64,000 nucleotides of DNA from the NCBI GenBank assembly GCA_030847615.1, contig JAUMIR010000001.1, forward strand, positions 262,445,187-262,509,186. The letters run 5' to 3'. The position numbers and the translations under genes are program-made. This stretch comes from Gambelia wislizenii. Its lineage: Eukaryota; Chordata; Lepidosauria; Squamata; Crotaphytidae. This document shows, in pieces, positions 1 through 9,361 of the stretch. The notes under the pieces were generated by a model, which worked only from the letters and a program-made list of their open reading frames with translations, did not search any database and was not told the DNA's origin. Each line of letters begins with the position of its first letter. Position 1 is the first letter of the stretch.

Positions 1-560
1 ATGGTAATGTGCAGTGTAATGTGATTCAGTGCTTTGCCCTTCAAGCTCAAAAGATTTGTGTAGGTGGTATTGGTGGGTTAATGAACTAAACTATCACATT
101 AAAAGATCACAGTTCATTTTCCAGTGAAATCCCTTTCTATCCCTGCTCAGTGCCTAGATACAAGTTTATATGTCCTGGGCAGTGTTTTAAAAGTCAGTTC
201 TCATTGGAGAGTCCTGAAGTGAGATGGCCCCCATCCAGAAGTTCACCCAGAAGCACCATTGGGAAAATTCAATAAGATTTCCTTGAAACACCTCCTTCTG
301 TCTGCTTGCACCTGCAAATTGCAGTTTCAACTCACTCAGAGTTAAACATTAATTTGTGGTTTTGGCACAAGAGTTGCTGAAAGAGGGGGGGAAATACCCT
401 TCAGGAAGCACTCAGACTATCTGTGTTAGTTCTCACTTCCACAAGATACCTAGAGGAAGGGCAAAAGTAGGGATGTAAAGGATATTTTGTCAGATTTTCT
501 CATCCTTGATGCGAAAGGGTGTTTCAACCCACTGAGAAATCCCATCAAAAATGTCAACTG
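1..560. other. No recognisable feature
   Basis: AT-rich sequence with no coding frame, terminal repeat or RNA gene that I can support. It may hold old repeat fossils too decayed to name by eye. Confidence 0.4.
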
Positions 561-569
561 TTGTGATTA

Positions 570-681
570 TCCATCTATCTATCTATCTATCTATCTATCA
601 CTATATATATGTATATCATTATATTTATGTGGATATCTATCTATATATATATATAATCACAGTGCAATATATATTGCACTG
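570..681. repeat. (TCTA)n / (TA)n microsatellite with palindrome
   Basis: A run of TCTA units (about 572-599) passes into TA-rich sequence and ends in a perfect 22-bp palindrome at 660-681 centred on ATATAT. The 144-residue open frame that crosses it is rich in Ile, Tyr and Leu only because it reads through the microsatellite, so it is not a gene. Confidence 0.85.
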
Positions 682-934
682 CATAAGTATCTAGCAAAAA
701 GTTCACAAAGGGAGTTTTGTACAAAATATTGTGCTTTGCATAACACCATTATTGTCTGCACAAAACTTGTTTCTACAAAAGAGGATGCATTTTATGTAAA
801 AGCTATTGTTTGTGTGCATTTTCTTAAAACACAAAAAAAAGGCATTGGGAAATGTGTAAAAACCACTGTAATCTTGCTTACTAAAGAAAAACATTCCATA
901 TTTTTTCATTCTTCTGGGTGAGAGCAAACAAAGA

Positions 935-1515
935 AGATTATCAGACGTGATTAATGTGGCACCAGAATAACAACAGCGGAGTGCAAAAGGACACCAATAT
1001 CACACAACATCATCCTTTTGTGTTCTGCTGTCATTATTCTGGCATTTCTTTTTATCGATGGGCTGGAGCTGTAAATGGATCTCCTGTCCCATTTTGGTGC
1101 TGGCATTGCAGCGTCTGAAACCTTGTGCTGTATTTGACTTGTGATTCCAGTGTCAATGTGTGGTCCTGCCAGAACACTTCTAGGTGGGATCATGAGAAGC
1201 AGGTAGGCTAACCTCTTTTTTGTACCCTCCTCAGGTTACTTGTTAATTTTTTAGTGTGTGTATGTGCTTTTCTGAACTTTTTTGTGTGTATTTTTCTTTT
1301 TCTTTTTGAATTTCCCATGCTTCCGTCTTCTCACAAGAATGGGTGGGATTTCAGTCCAGGAAGTGAATGGTGCTCCATTAGAGCTCTGTTCATTCCTGGA
1401 CTGTTTTTGGATATATTATAAGGTAAGTGTGATGGGGAGGGTTATTGTGCAGGGACAGGTATGGGATTGGAGATTGTGGGACAGGAATGCTTTTTGTGTT
1501 CCTGTCTGATAATCC
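935..1515. mobile_element. Foldback-end DNA element, copy 1 of ~0.58-kb family
   Basis: The left end reads GATTATCAGACG and the right end GTCTGATAATCC, an inverted pair. The interior matches 14892-15462 in order: a segment with ATTGATGGGC-like sequence, a GTGCTGGCATTGC block, an AGAACACYTCTMGGT block, a TTTTTGAATTT-like tract and a TCTTCTCACAAGA block. So this is a second copy of the same non-autonomous element. No transposase frame is present. The ends resemble the GGACTTTATCAGAC group elsewhere in the window, but I do not see a clear target duplication here. Confidence 0.6.
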
Positions 1516-1523
1516 CCTTCGTG

Positions 1524-1744
1524 GAACTATCACACTACACTGTTATAGTGCTATTATTCCACCTTCACTGCTCTGGCTTCCTCCTGTGGAATTCTGGGGC
1601 TTGTAGTTTAGTGAGGCCTAAGAGCTCTCTGGTTGAGAATGCTAAATGCTTCTCCTTAAACTGCAAACCTCAGAAATCCACAGGAGACAGCCCATAGCAG
1701 TTGAAGTGGAATAATAGTGCTATAACAATTTAGTGTGATAATCT
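1524..1744. mobile_element. Short foldback MITE, TATAGTGCTATTATTCCAC type
   Basis: The left arm (ATCACACTACACTG...TATTATTCCAC) is mirrored by the right arm (GTGGAATAATAG...GTGTGAT). The middle has the GGAATTCTGGGGCTTGTAGTTT block that recurs in MITEs at 7281, 26591, 30148, 54960 and 62443. It directly abuts the preceding element. It is non-coding and I cannot assign the superfamily. Confidence 0.6.
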
Positions 1745-1745
1745 C

Positions 1746-2880
1746 TGTATCCCCAGGCTGAAGGCACAGGTGATGGTGTAGTCCATCAAATAGGCCATTT
1801 TTCTTGACTGGATATTTGTTGATTGATTTGTAAGATTGATCAGAATATAGTAATGACAGTCCCAACATTTGAAATGAATTAAATAGGCTACCAGCAACAT
1901 TTTTTATCTCACACACAACCCAAAGCTTGGAAAAGTTCCTCTTTTTGGCAGTGACACTCCCACCCCACAATACAGTAAATACAGAACAGTGTACAACATA
2001 AAATAGATAAGTATCTAGCTCCCACAAATGTTCTCATTGTGTCACTATGTATCAGCTAGATTTTCCAAACCATTTCCAAGAATTCATTGATTGAATTCAT
2101 TACAGTAGTGAAACCTGAATGCAATCAAGGCAATTGTCACATTTTCTAGGTCAGCTTTCTTCAGATAGGGCTGCTGAATAGGATAAGCTAGGACAAAATG
2201 GTCTTTTCTGGAATTGGTTTCAGTTTGTTAGCTCTCATCTACTCCAAATTCCAAACACTTTCTTCTTTCAGATCCCAATCTAAAATGCATCTATTTGTAC
2301 AAGTTTTGAGGCAATAAGGGAATGCCTAATAGGGTAGGGGTTTTTTATTGTGTTTATTCTGCTTTTTTGTATTGTGTTTATTGAATTCTAGCAGATGTTA
2401 ATTTGTGATTGTAGATAATTACCATCTTTCTGTAGCATTGCTACTATAGCTGTAAGGCAGCTGTTGTGGAACTCTCCCTCGCCCCAAGTGAAGTCAGTCA
2501 GGCTCCATCACTGTTGGGTCTTCAGACCAAGACTATATTGTTCCACATGACTTTTCATCATTGAAACCAAGGTTGGCTTTTCAGATAGTTTTAATCTGTT
2601 CTGAAAGAATATTGGCTTACTTAAATTGATTTTTAAAAAAGTTTTATCTGTTTTGAAAGAATATTCTGATCAGTTTTGCATCACTTCAGGAGGCCTGGTG
2701 GGATGAGGAGTTATCAGTAAGTATTCAAAATAAGCAAATGCATAGTGATTTTTAACATATGTGATCTTCAGATACTTGTAATTTGTGATTTTAGTTGTGC
2801 TTCTATGTGGATGGTTCAACACCTTGGATTCATATGAAATAGGCTAGAGTATATCACACATGTTGCACATGAGTCAATAG
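1746..2880. other. No recognisable feature
   Basis: AT-rich sequence with scattered poly-T/A runs. The 123-codon minus-strand frame at 1656-2027 overlaps a MITE and has no recognisable motif. I see no gene. Confidence 0.4.
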
Positions 2881-2881
2881 T

Positions 2882-3507
2882 GTGATGCGGCAACTAAAAA
2901 GGCCAATGCGATTTTGGGCTGCATCAATAGAAGTATAGTGTCTAGATCAAGGGAAGTAATAGTGCCACTCCATTCTGCCTTGGTCAGGCCTCGCCTAGAA
3001 TACTGTGTACAGTTCTGGGTAAAACAATTCAAAAAGGATATTGACAAATTGGAGCGTGTCCAGAGGCGGACGACTAAAATAGTGAAAGGTCTGGAAATTA
3101 TGCCTTAGGAGGAAAGACTTAGGGAGCTGGGTATGTTTAGCCTGGAAAAAAGATGGCTAAGGGGCGATATGATAGCCTTGTTTAAGTATTTGAAGGGGTG
3201 TCACATTGAGGATGGAGCAAGCTTTTTTTATGTTGCTCCAGGGAGTAGAACACGGAGCAATGGATGCAAGCTCCAGGAACAGAGATTCCACCTCAACATT
3301 AGGAGGAACTTTCTGACAGTAAGTGCTGTTCATCAGTGGAACACACTCCCTCAAAGCGTGGTGGGGTCTCCTTCCTTTGAGGTCTTTAAATAGAGGCTGG
3401 ATGGCCATCTGTCAGGGATGCTTTGATTGTGATTTCCTGTGTGGCAGGGGATTGGACTGGATGGCCCTTGTGGTCTCTTCCAACTCTACAATTCTATGAT
3501 TCTATAA
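2882..3507 (+). mobile_element. CR1 LINE, 5'-truncated 3' end
   Basis: The C-terminal part of a CR1 ORF2 is split over two frames (about 2914-3108 and 3133-3393). It shows the CR1 hallmarks [37 protein letters not shown] and a FHLNIRRNFLTVSAVHQWN-like block. The element ends with the CR1-specific short repeat ATTCTATGATTCTAT at 3491-3505. The frame is broken by a stop after LEIMP and by a shift. CR1s transpose by target-primed reverse transcription and are usually severely 5'-truncated, as here. Confidence 0.9.
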
Positions 3508-3811
3508 GTCAAATGATGAGGAAATAATGAAATCCTAAATAATGGGGCATCAAACAGGCTGAATGCCTTGGCAGCTCCTTCTTCTGCCCAACTGAAGAGG
3601 ATTCCTGGATGTTGGTAAATTTGTATGAAAAATGACACGAAACAAAATTCTCACACAGAGCCCCTGTCCCACCCACAGCAGAGTGGGAAGTTCTGAAGAA
3701 AAGGAATTGTAAGTGATCTGTGTGAGGAGAAGTATAGCTGTGTTCACCCAAGTGTGGATTATCCTCTTCAGATCTTCCCAGCTAGAGATGAAAGAGTTAG
3801 AACATGTTAGA

Positions 3812-3947
3812 ATTTTTTTTTTTTTTTTTTTTAGTAAATTCCCCAGAAATCTCAGCCATTGGCCATGCTGGCTGGAGATTCAGGGAACTGTAATCAAAAA
3901 ACATAACTTTACTTTGTATCAGGTCAGTCTGCATACCACTGGTGTAG
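3812..3947. mobile_element. Probable hAT-type MITE remnant beside poly-T
   Basis: A poly-T run (3813-3832) precedes CAGCCATTGGCCATGCTGGC, a block typical of short reptile hAT MITEs that carry 'ctccagatg...actacaactccca' arms. A related arrangement is at 22955-23073. The ends are too eroded to define a duplication. Confidence 0.4.
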
Positions 3948-4056
3948 TGCTAAATATGTTTCTTTATGATACAGCAGATTCATTGAAGTTATCCCACACT
4001 CCTAGTTCCATCAGGAGTCAAGTTGCTATAATGATGTTCCTGGAAAAATAGGCTAA

Positions 4057-4387
4057 GGACTTTTTCAGACAGCGATTTGTAACGCAAGCAGGCTCATCCC
4101 TGTTGCGAGGCTGCTGCACGGCAAGGGGGTTGTTTCGGATGACACTGTCCCCCTGCCAATACTGTTCCAGAATAGCTGGGAAACTGCAGTGCCATATTTG
4201 GCCATTTTCTAATCACGGAACTTGACCGTGATTAGGAAATGGCCAAATATGATGCTGCAGCCTCCCAGATCTTCCGGAACAGTATCAGCAGGGGGACAGC
4301 GTCATCCGAAATGGCCCCTGTGCCGCGCAGCAGCTTCACAACAGGGACGAGCCTGCTTCCGTTACAAATTGCCATCCGAAAAAGTCC
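4057..4387. mobile_element. 331-bp foldback DNA element, TAA duplication
   Basis: An almost complete palindrome. The left end GGACTTTTTCAGACAGCG pairs with the right end ...CCATCCGAAAAAGTCC, and the arms continue inward to a centre near 4220 (CACGG...CCGTG). It is flanked on both sides by TAA (4054-4056 and 4388-4390), a 3-bp target duplication. There is no coding capacity; the 118-codon frame at 4239 is a chance reading of one arm. The 3-bp TWA duplication suggests a PIF/Harbinger-type element, an inference from the duplication alone. Confidence 0.8.
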
Positions 4388-4825
4388 TAAATCTATAACC
4401 AAGCACTTAAATCTTGTTTACAGAGAGATGTGGGATTTTCAGGAAAGGGATCTTGGGGTGCAAATATTGACTTTGTTTGTGGGTGCTGTGAAACTAGGAA
4501 ATTGCATGTTGGGATCATTAAAAAATGAACTGAAAATAGAATTGCCAGTTTCATACAGATCTATGGAGTGTTACCACACTCTTCATGCTGGATGAAATAT
4601 TCTATGAGCAGTAGTTCAAAAAAGTAATTTTTTACCACAGTCTTCATGCTGAATGAAATATTCTATGAGCAGTAATTAAAAAAAGTAATTTTTCCCCAAG
4701 ACCTAAGTTTGTGACTACACTTGGAAGATATTGTAGCTTTGGAAGAGTTAAATAAAAAGTAGTGGAGTAACCTTGTATGAGAAAAAGTTACAATGTTTGG
4801 GGCTTTTCAGGGACCTTTTAGCTTA

Positions 4826-5137
4826 GGACTTTATCAGACGCAGGGAAACATGGCACAAAACTGTGTCCCAAATCACTTCAGAAGAATGGGATGCAAACAG
4901 AAAGGGTAACATTATCAGATGCCCGTGTCCTCAGCCATTCTGAGGCTGTAGTGTGGGTGTGAATAAGGTGTCCCCTTTTTATTGACAGCCTCAGCTATCA
5001 ATAAAAAGTGGTGCCTTATTCATGCCCATGCTACACTCCCCAGGACAGCTGAAGGATGACATCATCTGATAATTTTGTCCATTTATGTTCTCATCCCGTT
5101 CTTCTGATGTATTTTTCCCACATGTCTGATAACATCC
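4826..5137. mobile_element. 312-bp foldback DNA element, TTA duplication
   Basis: The left end GGACTTTATCAGACGCAGGG pairs with the right end, whose reverse complement reads GGATGTTATCAGACATGTGG. The arms contain mirrored AATAAGG / CCTTATT and AGCTGAGGCTGT-like blocks around 4980-5000. The flanks are TTA on both sides (4823-4825 and 5138-5140). It is non-coding and belongs to the same end-type group as 4057-4387. Confidence 0.8.
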
Positions 5138-5140
5138 TTA

Positions 5141-5600
5141 GAAGAAAAGGGAAGCAGGGAACATGATAGACATATTGTTTGAAGAAAGTGGAAACCTAGG
5201 TAGATGTTTTTTCTTCCTTTCCCACAGTGTCAGGTACCTAAAGAAACTGAATGATGGGGGATTTAGGGAAAGGAAGGATTTAGGGAAGGAAGTATAGCAT
5301 TCCACGCTGCATCCCTGAAAGATAGAATCTGCTCCTACAAGAAGTATTGGTGACCACCAACATGGATGGCTTTAAATGGAATTAGCAGATTCATGGAGGA
5401 GCAGGCTACAAATGACTGCTACCTGTCAACTGCTTTCTTGAAAGTGAGTTTCCACATGTATGTCCATCTGCAGTTGATGTGACTTATGTGAAACAGGTCT
5501 CATGGTTCATGGAGCCCAGTATTCACCTTGCTCATAGCACTTGTCCTTTCAGTGGATGAAGTTAGCATGCTGAGATGAGTTGCTGAATGAGAAATCAACC
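5141..5600. other. No recognisable feature
   Basis: Unassigned sequence between a foldback element and a likely LINE tail. I see no gene or clear repeat. Confidence 0.35.
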
Positions 5601-5695
5601 ATTTAATTAATTAGTTAATTAATTTATTAATTTTATATCTGATTTTTCTTCTATATAGGACCCAAAGCAGCTTACACAAGTGATGTTCATCAAGT
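5600..5695 (-). mobile_element. Probable L2/CR1-like LINE 3' tail
   Basis: A TTAA/TTAATT-rich tail is followed by TATAGGACCCAAAGCAGCTTACA, the antisense of the 'GTAAGCYGCYTTGRGTCC' 3' terminus shared by reptile L2-type LINEs and their SINEs. The same arrangement recurs at 44675-44735. Confidence 0.4.
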
Positions 5696-6032
5696 GATCT
5701 ATGAACTAGTAATTCAATTCTTCTTCATGCAATGCTGTGATATATTGGCCCACTTTGTTTATAGTAAGAAAGATTCTTGAAATGGCTCAGTTTCTTCTAC
5801 CTCTTGGTCCTCCCTTCTCACCAGTTCTTATACCACTATGTGGAAACTGGAGCCATAATAAAATCTGAGAACACGGGAAGTTGTTCTTAGGGTTGCCAGG
5901 CTGAATACAACATATGGCTCCTGATGCACTCCCCCACCCCACAACCTGGCTATTTACTGGTTGGTGGAAAGGGATGTGGCAGCAGCAGAGAAGCATCTTA
6001 CTCCATTTTTGTAGCTGGAAGCACAGGAATGA

Positions 6033-6264
6033 CATTAGCAATAACACTAGCAATAGCATTTCTATTCCTATACCACTTATCAATGCCAAAGCACTCCCTA
6101 AGCAGTTTACAACATGTTAGCTAATTACCTCCAACAAGCTGGGTACTCCTTTTACTGACCTATGGAAGGATGGAAGGCTGAGTCAACCTTGGAGCCCGGT
6201 AGGATCAAATTCACAACATTGTGGCTTCAGTGCTGGCATTTAACCACTGCACCACCAGGGCTCC
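6033..6264 (-). mobile_element. tRNA-derived SINE
   Basis: On the minus strand it begins GGAGCCCTGGTGGTGCAGTG with an A-box-like TGGTGCAGTGGTTAAATG. It continues through GGTTGACTCAG and a GTAAACTGCTTAGGGAGTGC block, and ends in GCTATTGCTAGTGTTATTGC repeats. A second copy lies in the opposite orientation at 16333-16550 with the same block order. It is non-autonomous and presumably mobilised by a LINE with a matching 3' end. Confidence 0.85.
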
Positions 6265-6690
6265 ATTATTCTTTATTTTATTTTTTATTTATTTTCTAAA
6301 TTTCTATCACTCCTTAAGCGGTTTACAATGTAAAAGCAAGTAAAAATAAGATAATAAAAACAATTAAAATTGTTTTTAAAAACATGTACAACTTAAAACA
6401 ATAAAAAACACATAAACAACATACCCCAATAAAAGCCTCTGTGCCCACAGTTACAAATTAAAAGCTTGCTGAAATAAAAATGTTTTTGCCTGCCGGTGAA
6501 AGGAAAGCAGGGCTAGCCTAGCCTCCCAAGGAAGGGTGTTCCAGAGCATGGGAGCAGCCAATGAGAAGGCTTTTTAAGAACCTCTAAAGATCTGCGGGAG
6601 GTCACAGACAAAATTTATTGCTGTCCATCCTGCTTCAGGAAGGGAGCAGGATGTCTCTCTGCCACCAAAACCCTATTTTAAAGAAGCTGT
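6265..6690 (-). mobile_element. L2-type LINE 3' UTR fragment
   Basis: Reading on the minus strand, the end of the ORF region is recognisable as the antisense of TGTTCCAGAGCATGGGAGCAGCC, equivalent to 'RLWNGLP'-type sequence in the other L2 copies here. It then runs into an A/T-rich 3' UTR and the GTAAACCGCTTAAGGAG terminus near 6310. It abuts the SINE at 6264. Confidence 0.55.
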
Positions 6691-6692
6691 TT

Positions 6693-6908
6693 CAGCTGAC
6701 CCTCTGTATCCATGGATTCAGCCAACCACAGCTTGAAAACATTCAGGGGGAAAAATCCAAAAAGCAAACTGTGCTGCTCACCATTTTATATTAAAAAAGG
6801 ACATCATTTTACTATGCCATTGCATATAATGGGACTTGAGCATCCATGGATTTTAGTTTCCACGGCGGGTCCTAGAACCAAACCTCAACAGATACTGAAG
6901 GCCCACTG
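6693..6908. mobile_element. Tigger-like (Tc1/mariner) MITE
   Basis: The left terminus CAGCTGACCCTCTGTATCCA is mirrored by the right terminus GATACTGAAGGCCCACTG. TA follows on the right (6909-6910), and the left flank TT (6691-6692) is a plausible decayed TA. The inner block GGGACTTGAGCATCCATGGA matches the 'CTCAAGTCCC...CCGTGGAT' arrangement of Tigger-type MITEs in amniotes. It is non-coding. Confidence 0.65.
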
Positions 6909-7280
6909 TATATAGCCACGTTGAGAGGTGTTGCGCCAGTGAATATGTGGATTATAGAGGGTAGGGTAGGAGAAGTACTGTAGTTCCTCCTAACTGAACA
7001 TTACAGTAAGCTGTTCTGATCAAGGATCATATAAATATTAAAGCAGCAGGAGCCCTATCCCATATTCAGCCTGACAGCTCTAACTGCTCTACTAGGCCAA
7101 CCTGTTTGTCCATCTAGTATTGCTTACATTTCCTTCTACAGACTCAGGTGTAAGCTGATCTCTTCAAACAAAAGAAAGGGAGGGGACAAAAAACAGAGGG
7201 ATCAGCCTCCCCCTGCAAAAGGAGAAAAGCAGGATGATGAAAATCCAGAATCCACAGGATGAGGAAAATACAATAAGGAT

Positions 7281-7493
7281 ACTTTTGCACTGTAGAAATA
7301 ATGCAGTATGACATCACATTAATTGCTATAGTCCCATCCTATGGAATCCTGGGATTTGTAGTTTTACAAAGTCTTTAGCCTTCTCTGCCAAAGAGTGCTG
7401 GTGCCTCACAGAACTAGAAATCCCAGGATTCTGTAGGATGGCATCATGGCCATTAAAGTGGTGTCAAACTGCATGGATTTCTACTATGTACCC
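7281..7493. mobile_element. Short foldback MITE, GCACTGTAGAAATAATGCAGT type
   Basis: The left arm TGCACTGTAGAAATAATGCAG is mirrored by CTGCATGGATTTCTACTATG on the right. The internal AATCCTGGGATTTGTAGTTTT is mirrored by AGAAATCCCAGGATTCTGTA. It has the same architecture as 62443-62659. Confidence 0.7.
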
Positions 7494-7532
7494 TCACATG
7501 AAAAGCATTTAATACAAAGGTGGAGAAAAAGA

Positions 7533-7562
7533 AAAGAGAGAGAGAGAGAGAGAGAGAGAGGG
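7533..7562. repeat. (AG)n microsatellite
   Basis: An uninterrupted run of AG dinucleotides, about 14 units. Confidence 0.9.
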
Positions 7563-7569
7563 AATAGAA

Positions 7570-8002
7570 GTAAAACAAAGACCAGATACTGTCCAAGAAA
7601 GCAGCCAGTTACCAGAAATTAATACATATTTTGGGAGTTTGACCACGATAAAGCTCAAAAGACCAGGAAAAGCGGCCAGCTCTCTGTGACAGCAAAGTCA
7701 ATTAAGTGGAGTCAGATAAGGTTTGAAACAAGCATGGTTCAGTTTCTTGAGCATCAGCTAAACCAGCAGGAAGGCACACAGAGAAGAGTCCAGAATACAG
7801 TCCAAGGCTCAAAGCTTATGGAAGGCAGCGTAGTCCAGAAGTAGGTCCTTGGGTCCACAGGATTAGGCAACAGCATAATCAGGAACACTCCAGGGTCTAA
7901 ACATTGTGTCAAGGCAACAGGAGTCAGCAGGAAGCTTTCTCTAGGAAGATCAGTTGATCTCTTACAAAGCCTCCACATTTTCCCAAAGTGTATGTATAGC
8001 AA
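7570..8002 (-). repeat. Unclassified interspersed repeat, 'tccaggtc' type
   Basis: The sequence is full of short AGTCCA / CCAGAA motifs and runs directly into the open frame at 8003-8341 on the same strand. A similar texture, with a shared GTGTCATGCC-type block, is seen at 27030-27600. I think both are decayed pieces of a retroelement, but I cannot name it. Confidence 0.3.
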
Positions 8003-8341
8003 TCAAGGCTTTGTCAGGTGCTTCTTGATGAGCAAGTTCTTCTCATAAATTCTCAGAGACCTTCTTTGAGCCTCGTTTTGAGCTCTCTGCTGGGTATATG
8101 ATGGTGGAGGTAAGTCCCTCTCCTCTTCTTCTTCCTTATCTGAGTGGGCAGGACTCTCTGCTGGAACAGATGCCAACCCACTCAGACAATGCTCTTCTTC
8201 TGCTTGAGCCTCCAGGTTGGCAGGCTTCCCTGCTGGCACAGGTGTAGATAAACCTGTCCTAGGGTCCATAGGGCTGTTCCTTGCCATGTCCTCCTCTGAT
8301 TCCATACCCTCATCAGACTCATGGGGCATGACACATAGCAC
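8003..8341 (-). CDS. Unidentified acidic/RS-type ORF in a repeat
   Basis: A 112-codon open frame. The first half is acidic and Ser/Pro-rich (HESDEGMESEEDMARN, then AEEEHCLSG and KEEEEERDLPP). The C-terminal third is basic with RRSLRIYEKN. I do not recognise a domain. The lack of internal stops over 340 bp and the sharp acidic-to-basic layout suggest a real but small fragment of a transposon protein, for example a gag-like or linker region, rather than a host gene. No splice signals or poly-A signal are evident. The adjoining 7570-8002 sequence looks like the continuation of the same element. A chance frame remains possible. Confidence 0.3.
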   Translation of the reverse strand: MLCVMPHESDEGMESEEDMARNSPMDPRTGLSTPVPAGKPANLEAQAEEEHCLSGLASVPAESPAHSDKEEEEERDLPPPSYTQQRAQNEAQRRSLRIYEKNLLIKKHLTKP

Positions 8342-8344
8342 AAG

Positions 8345-8711
8345 ATGAGTAAAGTGAGATTAAAAATTTGATGTAGCAAGCATTTTCACCTATCTGCTCT
8401 TCTTTAGTGTTTGCATGGAAAATTATCTGCAACAGTTCTAGTTATATAATAGTTTACAGCTCCTTAAGAGTCTTCTTAAAGGATAATTGTTGTGGTTGTG
8501 CATCTGCACTTATTTCATACTTAACATCAGGAAATTTAAAGTGTGGCCTGAGTGTGATCATTGAGCAGTGGTGACTGGTGGCTTCCATGTCGGTAGCACA
8601 GTGGATACCCTCTGGGTAGCTCCTTTAAAGTCTGGATTAAAACACAAATTCACTACCCCAATGACATGGAGGCCATCAACGGGGATGGAAAGAATATTCT
8701 AATATATATAA
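8345..8711. other. No recognisable feature
   Basis: Unassigned sequence between a repeat ORF and the AT-rich repeat copy at 8712. Confidence 0.35.
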
Positions 8712-8940
8712 AAAATGTTAGGAAAAATGTTTCCCAAGTGTCAAGAAACCCTGATGAAAAGATCCTGGACTGATGAGAATCTTCACAGTTCAGGTTTTAT
8801 TTGTCAAAATTCACATGCAGTTGTTTTGCACGGGCAACATCATTTCTGTACAGAAAATGCTTTGTTTATGCAGAAAAATTATTTATTGCACAAAAATACT
8901 GTAATTGGAAACTTTTTCTATGAAAAGACCACACATGGTT
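8712..8940 (-). repeat. Unclassified AT-rich repeat, copy a
   Basis: On the minus strand it carries GTGCAAAACAACTGCATGTG, then GAATTTTGAC, then CTGTGAAGATTCTCATCAG, then TCCAGGATCTTTTCATCAGG. The same order occurs on the plus strand at 54480-54720 and 14305-14600, and partly at 12606-12800. The L2 element begins immediately to its right. Confidence 0.6.
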
Positions 8941-9315
8941 GTTCCCACCCCATCAGGAACACCAGCCAGCAAGCCAGAGGTTGTCCAGCCTGCAGCAGCC
9001 TTTTACCCCATTCCACCGGGCCAGGAGGCTGTAGTGGGGCCCTGAGGACTTCTTGGCAGCGAGGCAGCAGCGGGAGGGGGCGTGGCCAGGAGTGGCTGGC
9101 GTCTTAAGCCACTCCCACCCCCTCAGGAACACCAGCCAGCAAGCCAGAGGTCCTCCAGCCTGCAGCAGCCTTTTACCCCATTCCACCGGGCCAGGAGGCT
9201 GTAGTGGGGCCCTGAGGACTTCTTGGCAGTGAGGCAGCAGTGGGAGGGGGCGTGGCCAGGAGTGGCTGGCATCTTAAGCCACTCCCACCCCTCAGGAACA
9301 CCAGCCAGTAGCCGG
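8941..9315 (+). repeat. 170-bp tandem units in the L2 5' region
   Basis: Two complete units (about 8941-9110 and 9111-9280) and a 35-bp start of a third. Each begins near CTCAGGAACACCAGCCAGCA and contains GGAGGGGGCGTGGCC. The spacing of 170 bp is exact at both steps, and the units differ at only a few positions. Their place directly upstream of the ORF, with a GC-box-like GGGGGCGTGG in each, resembles promoter monomers of some LINEs. Promoter function is an inference. Confidence 0.8.
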
Positions 9316-9361
9316 AAGGACTCGAAGCCAGCAACTGGAGTCAGCTGAGGCCGGGAATGGA

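Noticed and set aside
487..921. 144-codon plus-strand open frame
   Set aside because: It reads through a TCTA/TA microsatellite and AT-rich DNA, giving a low-complexity Ile/Tyr/Leu protein without a domain.
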